Below are positions 7,049 through 16,353 of a DNA stretch of 64,000 nucleotides, piece by piece. The DNA comes from Sedimenticola selenatireducens DSM 17993 (lineage in GTDB: Bacteria > Pseudomonadota > Gammaproteobacteria > Chromatiales > Chromatiaceae): assembly GCF_000428045.1 (NCBI RefSeq), contig NZ_ATZE01000014.1, positions 102,212 through 166,211 on the forward strand, written 5' to 3'. The number at the start of each line of letters is the position of its first letter. Position 1 is the stretch's first letter. The notes under the pieces are model-generated. The model was not told the DNA's origin, searched no databases, and was given only the letters and a program-made list of their open reading frames with translations. Made by a program: the position numbers and the translations under genes.

Positions 7049-9055
7049 TTAGCTGAGAAGTGGGGCAATGACGAGGCTGACAATGGCCATCACGTTAATC
7101 AGAATATTCATCGATGGACCCGAGGTGTCCTTAAAGGGATCACCGACAGTGTCACCGACTACCGCTGCCTTATGCACATCCGAGCCTTTGCCACCAAAAT
7201 TGCCTTTTTCAATGTGCTTTTTGGCGTTATCCCAGGCGCCGCCGGCATTGGCCATCATTAATGCCAACAGAACACAGGCAAGCAACGCGCCACCGAGCAT
7301 GCCCCCGAGCGCTTCGGCACCCAGAATGAAACCGATGACCATCGGTGCCGAAACGGCGATGACACCTGGAAGGATCATCTTCTTTAAAGCTGCAGTTGTC
7401 GCAATATCCACGCAGCGTGCGCTGTCGGGATCAGCAGTGCCTTCCATCAATCCCGGTATTTCGCGGAACTGGCGACGGATCTCCTTGATCATGTCGAAGG
7501 CGGCGTCACCCACGGCCGTCATGGTAATAGCGGCAATCAGAAATGGCAGAATACCACCAATGAACAGGCCGATAAGCACATCAGGATTGCTCAAGTTGAG
7601 GCTGAAGCCGGGGATGTTGGCGGAAACTGTTTCCACATAGGCGGTAATAATGGCCAGTGCGGCCAGTGCGGCCGCGCCGATGGCGAAGCCTTTACCAATT
7701 GCCGCGGTGGTATTACCCAGTTCATCCAGCGAGTCGGTAATTGCACGGGTTTCCGGCCCCAGTCCACCCATCTCGGCAATTCCGCCCGCGTTATCGGCGA
7801 CTGGCCCATAGGCATCGATCGCCATGGTGATGCCCACTGTGGCAAGCATGCCAACGGCCGCGATACCCACACCATAAAGACCGACCAGGGAGCTTGATGC
7901 GAAGATTATGGCGCAGATGGTCAGGATTGGAATAACCACGGACTGCATACCGATTGCCAGTCCTGCGATCATCACGGTCGCCGGGCCTGTCTCACCGGCT
8001 TTGGCAATCTGTATGATAGGTTTGCCGGCGGTATAGTATTCGGTAACCAGACCGATGATTATCCCACCGACCGCACCGGACAGCACAGCTCCCCAGATGG
8101 CGGCTGAAACACCGATCATCTTAATCAGCGCCAGCGAGGCGATGATGAACAGTATGGTTGCACCAATGGTACCGATGCGCAGGGCAACTTCAGGACTTTT
8201 TGCAGAGTATTTGCGCACCAGCAGAATACCCCCAATGGAACAGATGAGACCCAGAGAAGCGAGAGCCAGGGGCAGGAACATCAGGTCCGCCTGCTTGCCG
8301 AGTGGGTCGAGGACGTCCACCGTCATGGTGGATGCGATTGCGATGGTCGCAATCATGGCGCCGCAATAGGATTCGAAGATATCGGATCCCATGCCGGCCA
8401 CATCGCCGACATTGTCGCCGACATTGTCGGCAATAACACCGGGATTACGTGGATCATCCTCGGGAATGCCCGCCTCGATCTTACCAACCAGGTCGGCGCC
8501 CACATCGGCTGACTTGGTAAATATACCACCGCCAACACGGGAGAAGAGGGCCACGGTAGAGGCACCCATGCCGAAACCGTGTATGGCATGAGCGGTTTCC
8601 GGGTCTCCGCCGAAGAAGAGATAAAGCGTGCCGAGTCCAAGCAGACCCAGAGATGCGACCGACAGGCCCATGATAGAGCCGCCGAAGAAGGCAATGGAGA
8701 GGGCCTCGGATGCGCCTTTTTCATGAGCCGCCGTGGTGGTTCTCACGTTCGCCTGGGTGGCCGAAAACATCCCGATATAGCCAGCCAGCGCAGAGGCGCT
8801 GGCGCCCACGACAAAGGCAAAGGCGGTTTTAACCCCGAGCATGAATAGCAGCAACACAACCAGAATGGCTGAAAATGTCCCCAGCATTTTGTATTCGCGC
8901 CGCATGAAGACCATGGCGCCTTCATGTATCGCTTCTGCTATTTTGGTGACTTTTTCGTTGCCGGTCTCATACTGCATGACCAGTTTGTAGATCTTAAAGG
9001 CCACGATTAGGCCCAGGACCCCCAGTAATGGTGGTAATAAGTTACTTAAACTCAT
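7049..9055 (-). CDS. hppA: Membrane-bound pyrophosphatase, K+-dependent type (H+ or Na+ pump)
   Basis: A 668-residue, about 16-helix ion pump that couples cytoplasmic PPi hydrolysis to H+ or Na+ export. The substrate site is clear ([21 protein letters not shown] near residue 220, with a second acidic loop near [14 protein letters not shown] in the last 40 residues). Near residue 445 the motif GNTTAAIG carries the Ala and Gly that mark K+-dependent enzymes; K+-independent ones have Lys and Thr there. The SDIFESY glutamate is present as in Na+-pumping relatives, so the pumped ion cannot be fixed by eye. A GAGGGGATAA Shine-Dalgarno precedes the ATG. It is a single gene. Confidence 0.94.
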   Translation of the reverse strand: MSLSNLLPPLLGVLGLIVAFKIYKLVMQYETGNEKVTKIAEAIHEGAMVFMRREYKMLGTFSAILVVLLLFMLGVKTAFAFVVGASASALAGYIGMFSATQANVRTTTAAHEKGASEALSIAFFGGSIMGLSVASLGLLGLGTLYLFFGGDPETAHAIHGFGMGASTVALFSRVGGGIFTKSADVGADLVGKIEAGIPEDDPRNPGVIADNVGDNVGDVAGMGSDIFESYCGAMIATIAIASTMTVDVLDPLGKQADLMFLPLALASLGLICSIGGILLVRKYSAKSPEVALRIGTIGATILFIIASLALIKMIGVSAAIWGAVLSGAVGGIIIGLVTEYYTAGKPIIQIAKAGETGPATVMIAGLAIGMQSVVIPILTICAIIFASSSLVGLYGVGIAAVGMLATVGITMAIDAYGPVADNAGGIAEMGGLGPETRAITDSLDELGNTTAAIGKGFAIGAAALAALAIITAYVETVSANIPGFSLNLSNPDVLIGLFIGGILPFLIAAITMTAVGDAAFDMIKEIRRQFREIPGLMEGTADPDSARCVDIATTAALKKMILPGVIAVSAPMVIGFILGAEALGGMLGGALLACVLLALMMANAGGAWDNAKKHIEKGNFGGKGSDVHKAAVVGDTVGDPFKDTSGPSMNILINVMAIVSLVIAPLLS

Positions 9056-9318
9056 TTATCCCCTCGTTTTTTTTATTCAACATAAAAACAATCGTCCGGG
9101 TTTAATGGCAATGAACGACATCAACCCCTGATTAAACGATCCTGATACAAGACAATTGGAACAACGGAATCACACAGTTTTCGGTGTTGCAAGATAAAAT
9201 ACTCGAATAGCCAGATTAATAAAAGCAATCAGAAGTATATCTGAATCCAGTTCCATTGACAGTCCCTGACGGGGTAAAAGTTTGCTGTATGTCAATGAAT
9301 TACAGTGCTGTCGGGAGG

Positions 9319-9339
9319 GGGAGGAGCCAGGCTCCTCCC
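9319..9339 (-). terminator. Hairpin after bluB
   Basis: GGGAGGAGCC (9319-9328) is complementary to 9330-9339, 17 bp past the bluB stop. The rest of the 300-bp gap between bluB and the hppA start (9056-9355) holds the hppA promoter region and no gene that I can support. Confidence 0.5.
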
Positions 9340-9355
9340 ATTCTGAAGGTCTGGG

Positions 9356-10090
9356 TTAATAGCCGGGTTTTGCCAGTTCCGATAGCAGATTGTGTTCCTG
9401 ATCCGGATGGCTGTTTTCCCAGTGGTCAAAGTAGACCAGGTCCTGAAGTGGCAACCGGTCGCGCCAGCCTGCGCTCTTCAACTCTGGTTCAGTAAAGAAA
9501 TGTTCTACATAGCCCACGCACAGATAGGCGACGGGAGTCACTTGTTGTGGCAGATTCAGTAGTTGTTTCAGTTTTGACCGGTCGAAAATGCTGACCCAAC
9601 CGACACCCACGCCTTCACTTCGCGCGGCAAGCCAGAGATTCTGCACGGCACAGACGCTGCTATAGATGTCCATCGCCATGTCATGGGTCCGTCCGATCAC
9701 CACGGGGCCGGCGCGCTCCCGGTCACATGTGATGACCAGATTGATCGGTGATTCCAGAATCCCTTCCAACTTGAGTGTACTGTAGATACGCCTTTTCTCC
9801 ACTGTCTCAAACATCTCCCCGGCTTCCTGGTTGGCTTCCAGGAATAACTCGTGAACCCGTTGCTTGATCTCCTGTGAGCGAATCAGCATAAAATTCCATG
9901 GTTGCATATAACCGACTGATGGAGCATGGTGTGCCGCTTTTAGAATCCGTGCCAACACCTCATCTGGAACAGGGTCAGACTTGAATTGTCCCCTGACATC
10001 CCGACGAGAGTAGATGGTTTTATACAGGGCGTCGCGCTCGGCATTGCTGAAAACGATTTCTGGTTGTTTGCTAATTGATTGATTTTCCAT
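9356..10090 (-). CDS. bluB: 5,6-dimethylbenzimidazole synthase BluB
   Basis: A 244-residue flavin-destructase of the nitroreductase fold that turns FMNH2 into DMB, the lower ligand of cobalamin. Family features are SRRDVRGQF near the N-terminus, HHAPSVGYMQPWNF, and AARSEGVGVGWVSIF. The start at 10090 is chosen because AAGGGG lies just before it and homology begins there; an ATG at 10138 lies inside the riboswitch expression platform and has no Shine-Dalgarno. The upstream cobalamin riboswitch makes it B12-repressed. It is divergent from cobU-cobT-cobC-cobS, which attach its product to cobinamide. Confidence 0.93.
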   Translation of the reverse strand: MENQSISKQPEIVFSNAERDALYKTIYSRRDVRGQFKSDPVPDEVLARILKAAHHAPSVGYMQPWNFMLIRSQEIKQRVHELFLEANQEAGEMFETVEKRRIYSTLKLEGILESPINLVITCDRERAGPVVIGRTHDMAMDIYSSVCAVQNLWLAARSEGVGVGWVSIFDRSKLKQLLNLPQQVTPVAYLCVGYVEHFFTEPELKSAGWRDRLPLQDLVYFDHWENSHPDQEHNLLSELAKPGY

Positions 10091-10115
10091 AATATTCCCC
10101 TTGGTCGGAAAATCC

Positions 10116-10137
10116 TGGATACTTGGCCAGGTATCCA
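10116..10137 (-). promoter_or_regulatory. Expression-platform hairpin of the cobalamin riboswitch
   Basis: TGGATAC (10116-10122) pairs with GTATCCA (10131-10137) between the aptamer and the bluB Shine-Dalgarno. On the minus strand it is followed by ATTTTCC and lies about 10 nt from AAGGGG, so it could act as a weak terminator or affect translation. Confidence 0.5.
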
Positions 10138-10148
10138 TCGTGGTGAGG

Positions 10149-10334
10149 CTTCAGGCCGGTCTTCTGACTTAGGATCGACTTTTACGGGCGCCTTCCCGGA
10201 CACAATGGCCAGTGGCTGACGGCTGTCTGCGAAAGACAGGTCTACCGGTAAAATCCCCATTACAGCGTTGGGCACGTAGCGGAATTTCACCGCTTTCCCG
10301 ATTCTCCCGGCCGTCAGTGGCCGGGCACCTGAAG
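10149..10334 (-). ncRNA. Cobalamin (B12) riboswitch upstream of bluB
   Basis: Read on the minus strand, the region has the B12-element signature: a closing stem CTTCAGG (10328-10334) with CCTGAAG (10149-10155), a GGGAAAGCGGTGAAATTCCG block, a conserved GTCAGCCACTGG B12 box and GACCTGTC/GACAG stem. The order and sequence match the known cobalamin aptamer. It should lower bluB expression when adenosylcobalamin is plentiful. The element is on the bluB strand; no copy is seen on the cobU strand. Confidence 0.9.
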
Positions 10335-10344
10335 TTGTGTTGAG

Positions 10345-10364
10345 CCTGTAATCTTACAGGTTTT
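10345..10364 (+). terminator. Hairpin with short T-run between the riboswitch and cobU
   Basis: CCTGTAA (10345-10351) pairs with TTACAGG (10354-10360), followed by TTTT on the plus strand. It lies upstream of cobU and could stop read-through or attenuate cobU transcription. Confidence 0.35.
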
Positions 10365-10435
10365 GGTTCGGAAGTTTACCTTCGAATATTTGAACCCCAT
10401 AATGAGCGCCTTTTGATCTTAATGGTGGCCAAAAC

Positions 10436-10963
10436 GTGAAACAGTTAATCCTTGGCGGCGCCCGGTCAGGCAAGAGCACGCTGGCGGAACGATTGGCAAC
10501 AGAGTCCTCCGAGGAGGTGATCTATATCGCCACGGCCACATTGGCACAGAGTGATATCGAGATGGAGCGGCGGATCCGGGCCCACCGTGATCGAAGACCC
10601 GATGCCTGGCAACTGATTGAAGAGCCGTTGAATCTTGCCGAAGCCCTCCGCCAGAATTGTGCAACGGGACGGTTTCTGATTGTGGATTGCCTGACGCTCT
10701 GGCTCTCCAATATTTTGCTGGTGGATGAGGGACGGCAGTTTAACCAGCAGACGACGGCACTGTTATCGGTTCTGCCCGAACTGCGAGGCAACCTGATTCT
10801 GGTCAGTAACGAGGTGGGCCTTGGGATTGTACCGTTGGGGGAGCTATCCCGGCGTTTTCAGGATGAGTCCGGCTGGTTGCATCAGCAGGTGGCCAAGCTG
10901 TGCGACAGGGTCATATTAACCGTGGCGGGTCTGCCACTGACACTTAAAGGGGATGCGATTTGA
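10436..10963 (+). CDS. cobU: Adenosylcobinamide kinase / adenosylcobinamide-phosphate guanylyltransferase
   Basis: A 175-residue bifunctional enzyme that phosphorylates adenosylcobinamide and then adds GMP, giving AdoCbi-GDP. The P-loop GGARSGKS is at residues 7-14 and the guanylylated histidine is in [11 protein letters not shown] (His50). DCLTLWLSN and [10 protein letters not shown] are family blocks. The start is a GTG at 10436. The stop overlaps the cobT start (TTGA), so the pair is translationally coupled. It is the first gene of the salvage operon. Confidence 0.94.
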   Translation: MKQLILGGARSGKSTLAERLATESSEEVIYIATATLAQSDIEMERRIRAHRDRRPDAWQLIEEPLNLAEALRQNCATGRFLIVDCLTLWLSNILLVDEGRQFNQQTTALLSVLPELRGNLILVSNEVGLGIVPLGELSRRFQDESGWLHQQVAKLCDRVILTVAGLPLTLKGDAI

Positions 10964-12009
10964 CTCCAGACTGGCTGAATGATCCGGTAGTCCAACCGGA
11001 CCAAACCTTGATCGGAATTGCGACAGAGCGGCAGAAACAGCTTACCAAGCCGGCCGGCTCATTGGGTGAGCTGGAGGCGTTGGCCATTCGTCTGGCTGCC
11101 CTGCAGGGCAGGGAGTTCCCCAGGGTGGATAAGGTGTGGATAACGGTTTTTGCCGGGGATCATGGCGTCGCCGCATCAGGGGTTTCCGCCTTTCCCCAAG
11201 AGGTGACTGTGCAGATGGTGGCCAATTTTTCCGCTGGTGGGGCTGCCATCAGTGTATTGTCGGATTCGCTTGGTGCCACACTGGAGGTGGTCGATGTCGG
11301 TACAGTGGTCGAACCCGGCAATCTGCCCGGTGTCATCCGCCACAGGGCCGGAGCGGGAACCGCCAATCTGCACTATCAGGATGCCATGACCCATGAGCAG
11401 CTCGCAGTGGCAGTAAATGCCGGTCGCGCCGCTGTCCTCAGGGCCAGAGAGCAGGGCGCCGATCTGTTTATCGGCGGCGATATGGGGATCGGCAACACCA
11501 CTGCGGCAGCGGCCCTGGGTTGTGCGCTGCTTCGAGCAGATCCTGAGCAGTTGGCGGGGCCCGGGACCGGACTTGATCAGCGCGGTGTGGCGCATAAAGC
11601 CGCACTGTTGAGAGAGGCGCTGTCCCGGTACAAGGATCTTGAGAGTCAGCCATTAGAGGCGCTTCGTTGCCTGGGTGGATTTGAGATTGCCGCCCTTGCC
11701 GGCGCTTACCTCAGTTGTGCCCAGTCGGGCATGCCTGTGCTGATCGATGGCTATATCACCACTGCCGCTGCACTGGTGGCTGTGCAACTACAGCCATCAG
11801 TCAGGGAGTGGTTGTTGTTCTCCCACCAGTCGGCCGAGCCGGGCCATCAGGCCCTGCTGCAGGCACTGGATGCCCGGCCATTGCTTGCTCTGGGCATGCG
11901 GCTGGGAGAGGGCAGTGGTGCGGCAACCGCCGTGCCATTGCTACGGGCAGCCTGCGACCTGCATAACCGCATGGCAACTTTTGCTGATGCCGGCGTGGCA
12001 GAGGGCTGA
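10960..12009 (+). CDS. cobT: Nicotinate-nucleotide-dimethylbenzimidazole phosphoribosyltransferase
   Basis: A 349-residue enzyme that makes alpha-ribazole-5'-phosphate from DMB and nicotinate mononucleotide. Signatures are the [17 protein letters not shown] block, [10 protein letters not shown] in the middle and RLGEGSGAA near the end with the catalytic glutamate. Length is normal. The start is a TTG overlapping the cobU stop by four bases, with AAAGGGG upstream. It uses DMB made by the divergent bluB and feeds CobC and CobS downstream. Confidence 0.94.
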   Translation: MTPDWLNDPVVQPDQTLIGIATERQKQLTKPAGSLGELEALAIRLAALQGREFPRVDKVWITVFAGDHGVAASGVSAFPQEVTVQMVANFSAGGAAISVLSDSLGATLEVVDVGTVVEPGNLPGVIRHRAGAGTANLHYQDAMTHEQLAVAVNAGRAAVLRAREQGADLFIGGDMGIGNTTAAAALGCALLRADPEQLAGPGTGLDQRGVAHKAALLREALSRYKDLESQPLEALRCLGGFEIAALAGAYLSCAQSGMPVLIDGYITTAAALVAVQLQPSVREWLLFSHQSAEPGHQALLQALDARPLLALGMRLGEGSGAATAVPLLRAACDLHNRMATFADAGVAEG

Positions 12010-12011
12010 CA

Positions 12012-12632
12012 GTGTCGTTGAGTGACTCCCAGGCCTCCCATCCCGTAACCACGATCGATCTGATTCGCCATGGTGAACCAGAAGGCGGTGTGCTGTTTCG
12101 CGGCTGGCGTGATGATCCTTTAAGTATCCTGGGATGGCAGCAGATGCGGAATGCAACTTCTGGACACCCCTCCTGGGATTTAGTGGTCGCCTCGCCGCTA
12201 ATACGCTGTGCGCAGTTTGCCGGTGAGTTGAGCAGCAGGGTGGGCATCCCGATGATAATCGATGAGCGTCTTAAAGAGATCGGTTTTGGTGAATGGGAGG
12301 GCCGTTCACCAGAGCTCCTGTATCAGGAGTCACCGCAATTGGTGAGCGACTTCTGGAGTAATCCTGTTGCGTGCCCTCCGCCCGGTGGTGAGGCGATGGC
12401 TCAATTCCAATCCCGGGTGGAATCAGCCTGGCAGGATATCCAGTTGGCACATGCGGGACGACACCTGCTGGTTGTTGCCCATGGTGGAGTCAATCGAATG
12501 ATTATCAGCACCGTGTTGAATATTCCGCTAAGTCATCTGTTTAGGCTGGAGTTGCCATATGCGGGCATCAGTCGCATCCGCATTGAACAGGGTTGCCCAC
12601 GACTGGTATTTCATTGTGGATCACTCAGTTAA
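12012..12632 (+). CDS. cobC: Alpha-ribazole phosphatase (histidine phosphatase family)
   Basis: A 206-residue histidine phosphatase. The phosphorylated histidine is in LIRHGEPEGG (His20), and the second catalytic histidine is in VVAHGGVNR. The family removes phosphate from alpha-ribazole-5'-phosphate or from cobalamin-5'-phosphate. General phosphoglycerate-mutase-like phosphatases look similar, but the position between cobT and cobS supports the assignment. The start is probably the GTG at 12012, two bases after the cobT stop. Confidence 0.85.
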   Translation: MSLSDSQASHPVTTIDLIRHGEPEGGVLFRGWRDDPLSILGWQQMRNATSGHPSWDLVVASPLIRCAQFAGELSSRVGIPMIIDERLKEIGFGEWEGRSPELLYQESPQLVSDFWSNPVACPPPGGEAMAQFQSRVESAWQDIQLAHAGRHLLVVAHGGVNRMIISTVLNIPLSHLFRLELPYAGISRIRIEQGCPRLVFHCGSLS

Positions 12633-12697
12633 CTGCGCAGCGGCTGCGTGGTTCATTGAATCCCGTCAATCTTGCTCTCTGGATCCAGCTTGAATTC

Positions 12698-13438
12698 ATG
12701 ATTAGACCATTTTTCTTCGCACTACAGTTTCTGACGCGACTTCCGGTTCCCGCACGGGAACCGATGCTGAGTGAAACAGAGCAGGGGAAGAGCCTGCTCT
12801 ACTATCCACTGGTGGGTCTGCTCATCGGTCTGATGCTGATTGCGACAGGCGCTATGGCGAGCAGCGCAGATCCATTGCTACGCGCTGTTTTGTTGTTGAT
12901 TGTCTGGGTGGTGGTTACCGGTGGATTGCATATTGACGGCCTTGCTGACATGGCGGATGCCTGGATAGGTGGGCAGGGTGATGCGGACAGAACCCTGGAA
13001 ATCATGAAGGATCCCCAATGTGGCCCCAGTGGGGTGGTGGCCGTGGTATTACTGCTGCTGGCAAAGCTGGCCGCGTTGAACGTCTTGCTCTTGCAGGGCC
13101 GTTGGGAAGTGGTGCTACTGATTCCGATGATTGGGCGTCTCAGTCTTGTTGCCACATTCCTTTATCTGCCCTATATCCGACCTTCAGGGTTGGGTGCCAC
13201 CCTTGCCGCGCATCTTCCCAGGGCTCAGGCTGAAAGGGTGTTGCTGGCTTCTGCACTGCTCTGTCTGTTTGTCCTGGGATGGCATGCAGTCGGGATTTTG
13301 CTGTTTTGTGCCCTGTTATTTGTTGTCTGCCGACACATGATGTTGTCACGTATCGGTGGATTCACAGGAGATAGCGCGGGTGCCATTTGCGAGCTTACCG
13401 AGGCGACATCTCTGGTTGCGGCCGCACTGTTATTATGA
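12698..13438 (+). CDS. cobS: Adenosylcobinamide-GDP ribazoletransferase
   Basis: A 246-residue integral membrane cobalamin synthase that joins AdoCbi-GDP and alpha-ribazole. It starts with the family block MIRPFFFALQFLTRLPVP, then has GGLHIDGLADMADA with the acidic metal-binding residues near residue 70, KDPQCGPSG and several membrane helices. The ATG at 12698 is chosen because it matches the usual family start and length; an open frame runs 35 codons further upstream over the end of cobC. Last gene of the B12 salvage operon. No corrin-ring genes are in the window. Confidence 0.93.
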   Translation: MIRPFFFALQFLTRLPVPAREPMLSETEQGKSLLYYPLVGLLIGLMLIATGAMASSADPLLRAVLLLIVWVVVTGGLHIDGLADMADAWIGGQGDADRTLEIMKDPQCGPSGVVAVVLLLLAKLAALNVLLLQGRWEVVLLIPMIGRLSLVATFLYLPYIRPSGLGATLAAHLPRAQAERVLLASALLCLFVLGWHAVGILLFCALLFVVCRHMMLSRIGGFTGDSAGAICELTEATSLVAAALLL

Positions 13439-13948
13439 ATTTTGTCCAGATTGGATTCTGCCCTTCTACTTGAAAAGTAGTTGGCCAAATCATCCACGCG
13501 ACGGAAAAGAAGCGGGGGCAGGTAAAACAGTTTTCCGGAATAACCCGCTATCCGTTCAGGATTGTCGGAGAAGAAGACGAGTGGAGGCGGTTGGGGTAGT
13601 GTTTGTGCCAGGATTCCCTAGACTGCTCTGGATGAATTCTCCACACCGTAACTTGTCGGAATATTTTACATCTAAGAAGGGCGTGCGGATTATATCGCTT
13701 ATATTACATAGAGATATACTAATGGCCTAAATGTTGCAAAGGTGACTTTTATTAATAAAGCAGGATAAAGCTAATACCAATATTTGTGTAGGATGTTGCT
13801 TATCTATGCGTAGGATTGATCTCCAAGTCAACGCGTATTTATGCACAAATATTAAATTATCGGTCAGCATGTTGTGGAAATTAACTCCTAAAGTGAGTAT
13901 GTGTTGGATCTGGGGACGGTCCGGTCAGGCATATAAAAGGGCAAGAGT
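13439..13948. other. Gene-free gap after cobS
   Basis: 510 bp. A frame open from inside cobS to 13730 has no start or Shine-Dalgarno of its own beyond cobS and looks accidental. The second half is AT-rich and probably holds the promoter of the gene at 13949 (for example TATAAA about 20 bp before its ATG). No clear terminator or RNA gene seen. Confidence 0.4.
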
Positions 13949-14383
13949 ATGAGAGTAATGCTTTACTTTGTCGCCTTTGGTTTTCTGTTTGCATTCGCTA
14001 TTCCAATGCTGATCAGCACCATTGTTTACGATAACGAACAGATTTCCTGGCAGTTACGACAGGGTGCCGACCCTACCACGATCCTGGAGGAGACGGCAGC
14101 GGGTCAAGCTGGGAATAACTGCGAGGTCGAAGGGTATCGCTATCTGATAACCGATGATGGTTATCCCTATGTAAAAGATGAAAATAACCCGTATATTGCG
14201 GTACTTATCGAAGATAGAGTTGTGATCTTTATGGTTAGCGAGGCTAGTAATCTGGCCGTGCCTGTATTGGAAAAAAGGCAAATTCCAGTCGATGCCGCTA
14301 AACTCTCGTACATGCTCTCTACCTGTATTGAGAGCGATAAAAATCCCGGGATTACAAAACTTTTACTCCAGAAAGAAAAATAA
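13949..14383 (+). CDS. Hypothetical membrane-anchored protein
   Basis: A 144-residue protein with one N-terminal hydrophobic helix (about residues 4-25, ending in STIVYDN) and a soluble, probably periplasmic remainder with two cysteines (NNCEVE and LSTCIES) that could form a disulfide. The ATG follows AAGGGCAAGAG. No family is recognised. It stands alone between the cobalamin operon and the polysaccharide locus; whether it belongs to either is unknown. Composition looks like real coding sequence. Confidence 0.65.
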   Translation: MRVMLYFVAFGFLFAFAIPMLISTIVYDNEQISWQLRQGADPTTILEETAAGQAGNNCEVEGYRYLITDDGYPYVKDENNPYIAVLIEDRVVIFMVSEASNLAVPVLEKRQIPVDAAKLSYMLSTCIESDKNPGITKLLLQKEK

Positions 14384-14779
14384 TTCCGTTAACTGTTATG
14401 TTTCCAACCCTGGTATTGTAATGTGCTCTGCTGCGGATACCGGAGCAACTAATCGATACAGATGAGGAATATGATTCTTTATCTTCTGGCTACAAATCCT
14501 TCGATAGAATAAGAAAAAAAAGCCTCAGGGAGTGCAATTTTTTTGTCTATCTTTAACCATGGAACTTGTTGACTTAAGTCAACGGGGGTAGGCGTAACCC
14601 TACCTAAGGGTTAAGATTACACAGTACGTTAAAAACAGCAGTGTCAAAGTTCAGCCTGGACTGGAAATGACAGGACTCTGATACCGTTTTATGTTCCAGT
14701 AGTTTTGTAGACACGTAGGCGGGGTAGAATCGTACAAACCTCGTTAAGGAAATAAAAAGCAGGGTGCAAGGGAGAGGGT
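14384..14779. other. Gap before the sugar transferase, with a 16-bp palindrome
   Basis: 396 bp without a supported gene. It contains the perfect palindrome GTTGACTTAAGTCAAC (14568-14583), followed at once by a small stem (GGTAGG with CCTACC). This is the likely promoter region of the sugar transferase at 14940. I found no clear sigma-54 GG-N10-GC pair by eye. Confidence 0.5.
14568..14583. promoter_or_regulatory. Perfect 16-bp palindrome, candidate operator
   Basis: GTTGACTTAAGTCAAC is fully self-complementary. It lies about 200 bp before the first good ribosome binding site of the polysaccharide gene, where a regulator dimer such as PrsR or another protein could bind. No factor is assigned. 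Confidence 0.4.
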
Positions 14780-14995
14780 ATGAGCGCTCAGGGTAATCCA
14801 GACGTTCCATTGATCCGGTTCAATAACAAACAGCAGCAGCAAAGGCGTTCTGAAACCGGAAATGTGCCTGATGGTGTGGCGCCTGATGGTACTACCAATA
14901 CAGGTGTCTTTTCGCGCTTTCATTCCATAAGGGGGGAAGGTGCGGCTGTTCGGACACTTTTTTCATGCTCAGTTTCTGTTGCTTGCCTGTGTTGA
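14780..14995 (+). CDS. Possible small ORF overlapping the sugar-transferase start
   Basis: A 71-codon ORF with a good Shine-Dalgarno (GGGAGAGGGT just before the ATG) that overlaps the first 56 bases of the sugar transferase in another frame. The product is polar and Gln/Arg-rich, with no recognised domain. It may be a leader peptide coupling translation into the transferase, or chance. Confidence 0.25.
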   Translation: MSAQGNPDVPLIRFNNKQQQQRRSETGNVPDGVAPDGTTNTGVFSRFHSIRGEGAAVRTLFSCSVSVACLC

Positions 14996-16328
14996 GTATT
15001 TCTCGTTTGTGTCTGTCTACCTGTTTGTTATACCCCTTGTGGAGACTGTCAAACCGTCTGTTACGGCCATGCCTCAATGGCCCGAGGCAGCCTTTGCCGG
15101 GATGGTACTGATACTGGCAATTGCGTCCATGGGTCTTTATGACACCCGGCAAAGGGAAGGTATCAAGGGTGCACTTATTCGGTTGATGGTGGCATTTCTA
15201 TCCGGTTTTCTGGCGATGGCGCTGTTGGATTCGCTTTTCCCCCTGTTCACAGAAGAGCCAAGCCATATCGCTAAATTTGTCCTGGTAGCCTTTATCTACT
15301 CCATAGCATTAAGGATATATTTCTATAAGTTTGTTGATGGCAATATCCTGCAGCGACGGGTCATGGTTGTTGGCGCCGGTAAGCGGGCAGCTACCATTAA
15401 TAAACTCAGGCGCAAGACGGATAAAAGGGGGTTTGAACTGGTCGGATTCGTACGGACCTCCAGTGAAGAGGTGGTGCAGGTAGGAAATCAGAAGTTACTC
15501 GATATCGACGACGATATTCGAAACTTTGCGATTCAGAATCATATTGACGAAATTATTATTGCACCAGATGACAGACGTAGAAAATTACCACTCGACGGTC
15601 TTATTGATTGCCGCATGAGTGGAATATCAATTACTGATCTGCTTGACTTTTTTGAACGGGAAACGGAAAAAATACGACTCGATCTCATTCAGCCAAGCTG
15701 GCTGATTTATACCGATGGGTTTAAGCGGAATATTCTCCGCGCGGCGACCAAACGTACGTTTGATATCCTTATAAGTGCCGTGATGCTGGTGATCTGCTCG
15801 CCAGCGATGGTGCTTACTGCCGTGGCTATTCTGCTGGAAAGCAAGGGGAGAGGGGCAGTTTTATATCGCCAGGAACGCGTCGGGCGTGATGGTAGATGTT
15901 TTAATCTCTACAAATTTCGCAGTATGTGTACAGATGCGGAGCAGGATGGGGTAGCCCGATGGGCTCAACAAAACGACTCTAGAATCACCCGTGTCGGGTC
16001 CTTCATAAGAAAATACAGATTGGACGAGTTACCCCAGTTGTGGAATATTTTTGTCAGTGATATGAGTCTTGTCGGCCCCAGACCGGAACGTCCTGAATTT
16101 GTGGAACAGCTCTGCAAGGTAAACGCGCTGTACAAGGAACGCCACCGGGTAACGCCAGGATTAGCCGGTTGGGCGCAGGTATGCTACCCCTACGGCGCAT
16201 CCAAGAAAGACTCAATGGAAAAGCTGCAATACGACCTCTACTATGTGAAAAATCATGGGCTGCTGTTTGACTTTTACATACTGGTACAGACCGCGGAGAT
16301 CATTTTTTTCAAGAAGGGTGTGCGGTAG
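14940..16328 (+). CDS. XrtA/PEP-CTERM-type undecaprenyl-phosphate sugar transferase (TIGR03013-like)
   Basis: A 462-residue membrane sugar transferase, probably adding the first sugar-1-phosphate to undecaprenyl phosphate. The N-terminal third holds membrane helices (from FFHAQFLLLACVEY) and a CoA-binding-like Rossmann region (VMVVGAGKRAA near residue 142). The C-terminal bacterial sugar transferase domain starts near residue 270 (KRTFDILISAVM) and shows YKFRSMCTDAE, RKYRLDELPQLWNI and SLVGPRPERPEF. The start is a GTG behind AGGGGGGAAG. It converges on the prsK/prsR pair, which in other genomes accompanies this family in exosortase loci. Confidence 0.85.
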   Translation: MRLFGHFFHAQFLLLACVEYFSFVSVYLFVIPLVETVKPSVTAMPQWPEAAFAGMVLILAIASMGLYDTRQREGIKGALIRLMVAFLSGFLAMALLDSLFPLFTEEPSHIAKFVLVAFIYSIALRIYFYKFVDGNILQRRVMVVGAGKRAATINKLRRKTDKRGFELVGFVRTSSEEVVQVGNQKLLDIDDDIRNFAIQNHIDEIIIAPDDRRRKLPLDGLIDCRMSGISITDLLDFFERETEKIRLDLIQPSWLIYTDGFKRNILRAATKRTFDILISAVMLVICSPAMVLTAVAILLESKGRGAVLYRQERVGRDGRCFNLYKFRSMCTDAEQDGVARWAQQNDSRITRVGSFIRKYRLDELPQLWNIFVSDMSLVGPRPERPEFVEQLCKVNALYKERHRVTPGLAGWAQVCYPYGASKKDSMEKLQYDLYYVKNHGLLFDFYILVQTAEIIFFKKGVR

Positions 16329-16353
16329 AGAGCCAGCCAGCTATTGTCAGTTT

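Noticed and set aside
7068..7640. 190-codon plus-strand ORF in hppA
   Set aside because: Antisense shadow of the pyrophosphatase gene.
9940..10290. 116-codon minus-strand ORF
   Set aside because: It runs through the cobalamin riboswitch and the start of bluB; the RNA element explains the conservation.
13356..13730. 124-codon plus-strand ORF at the end of cobS
   Set aside because: Starts inside cobS without a ribosome site and has no domain.
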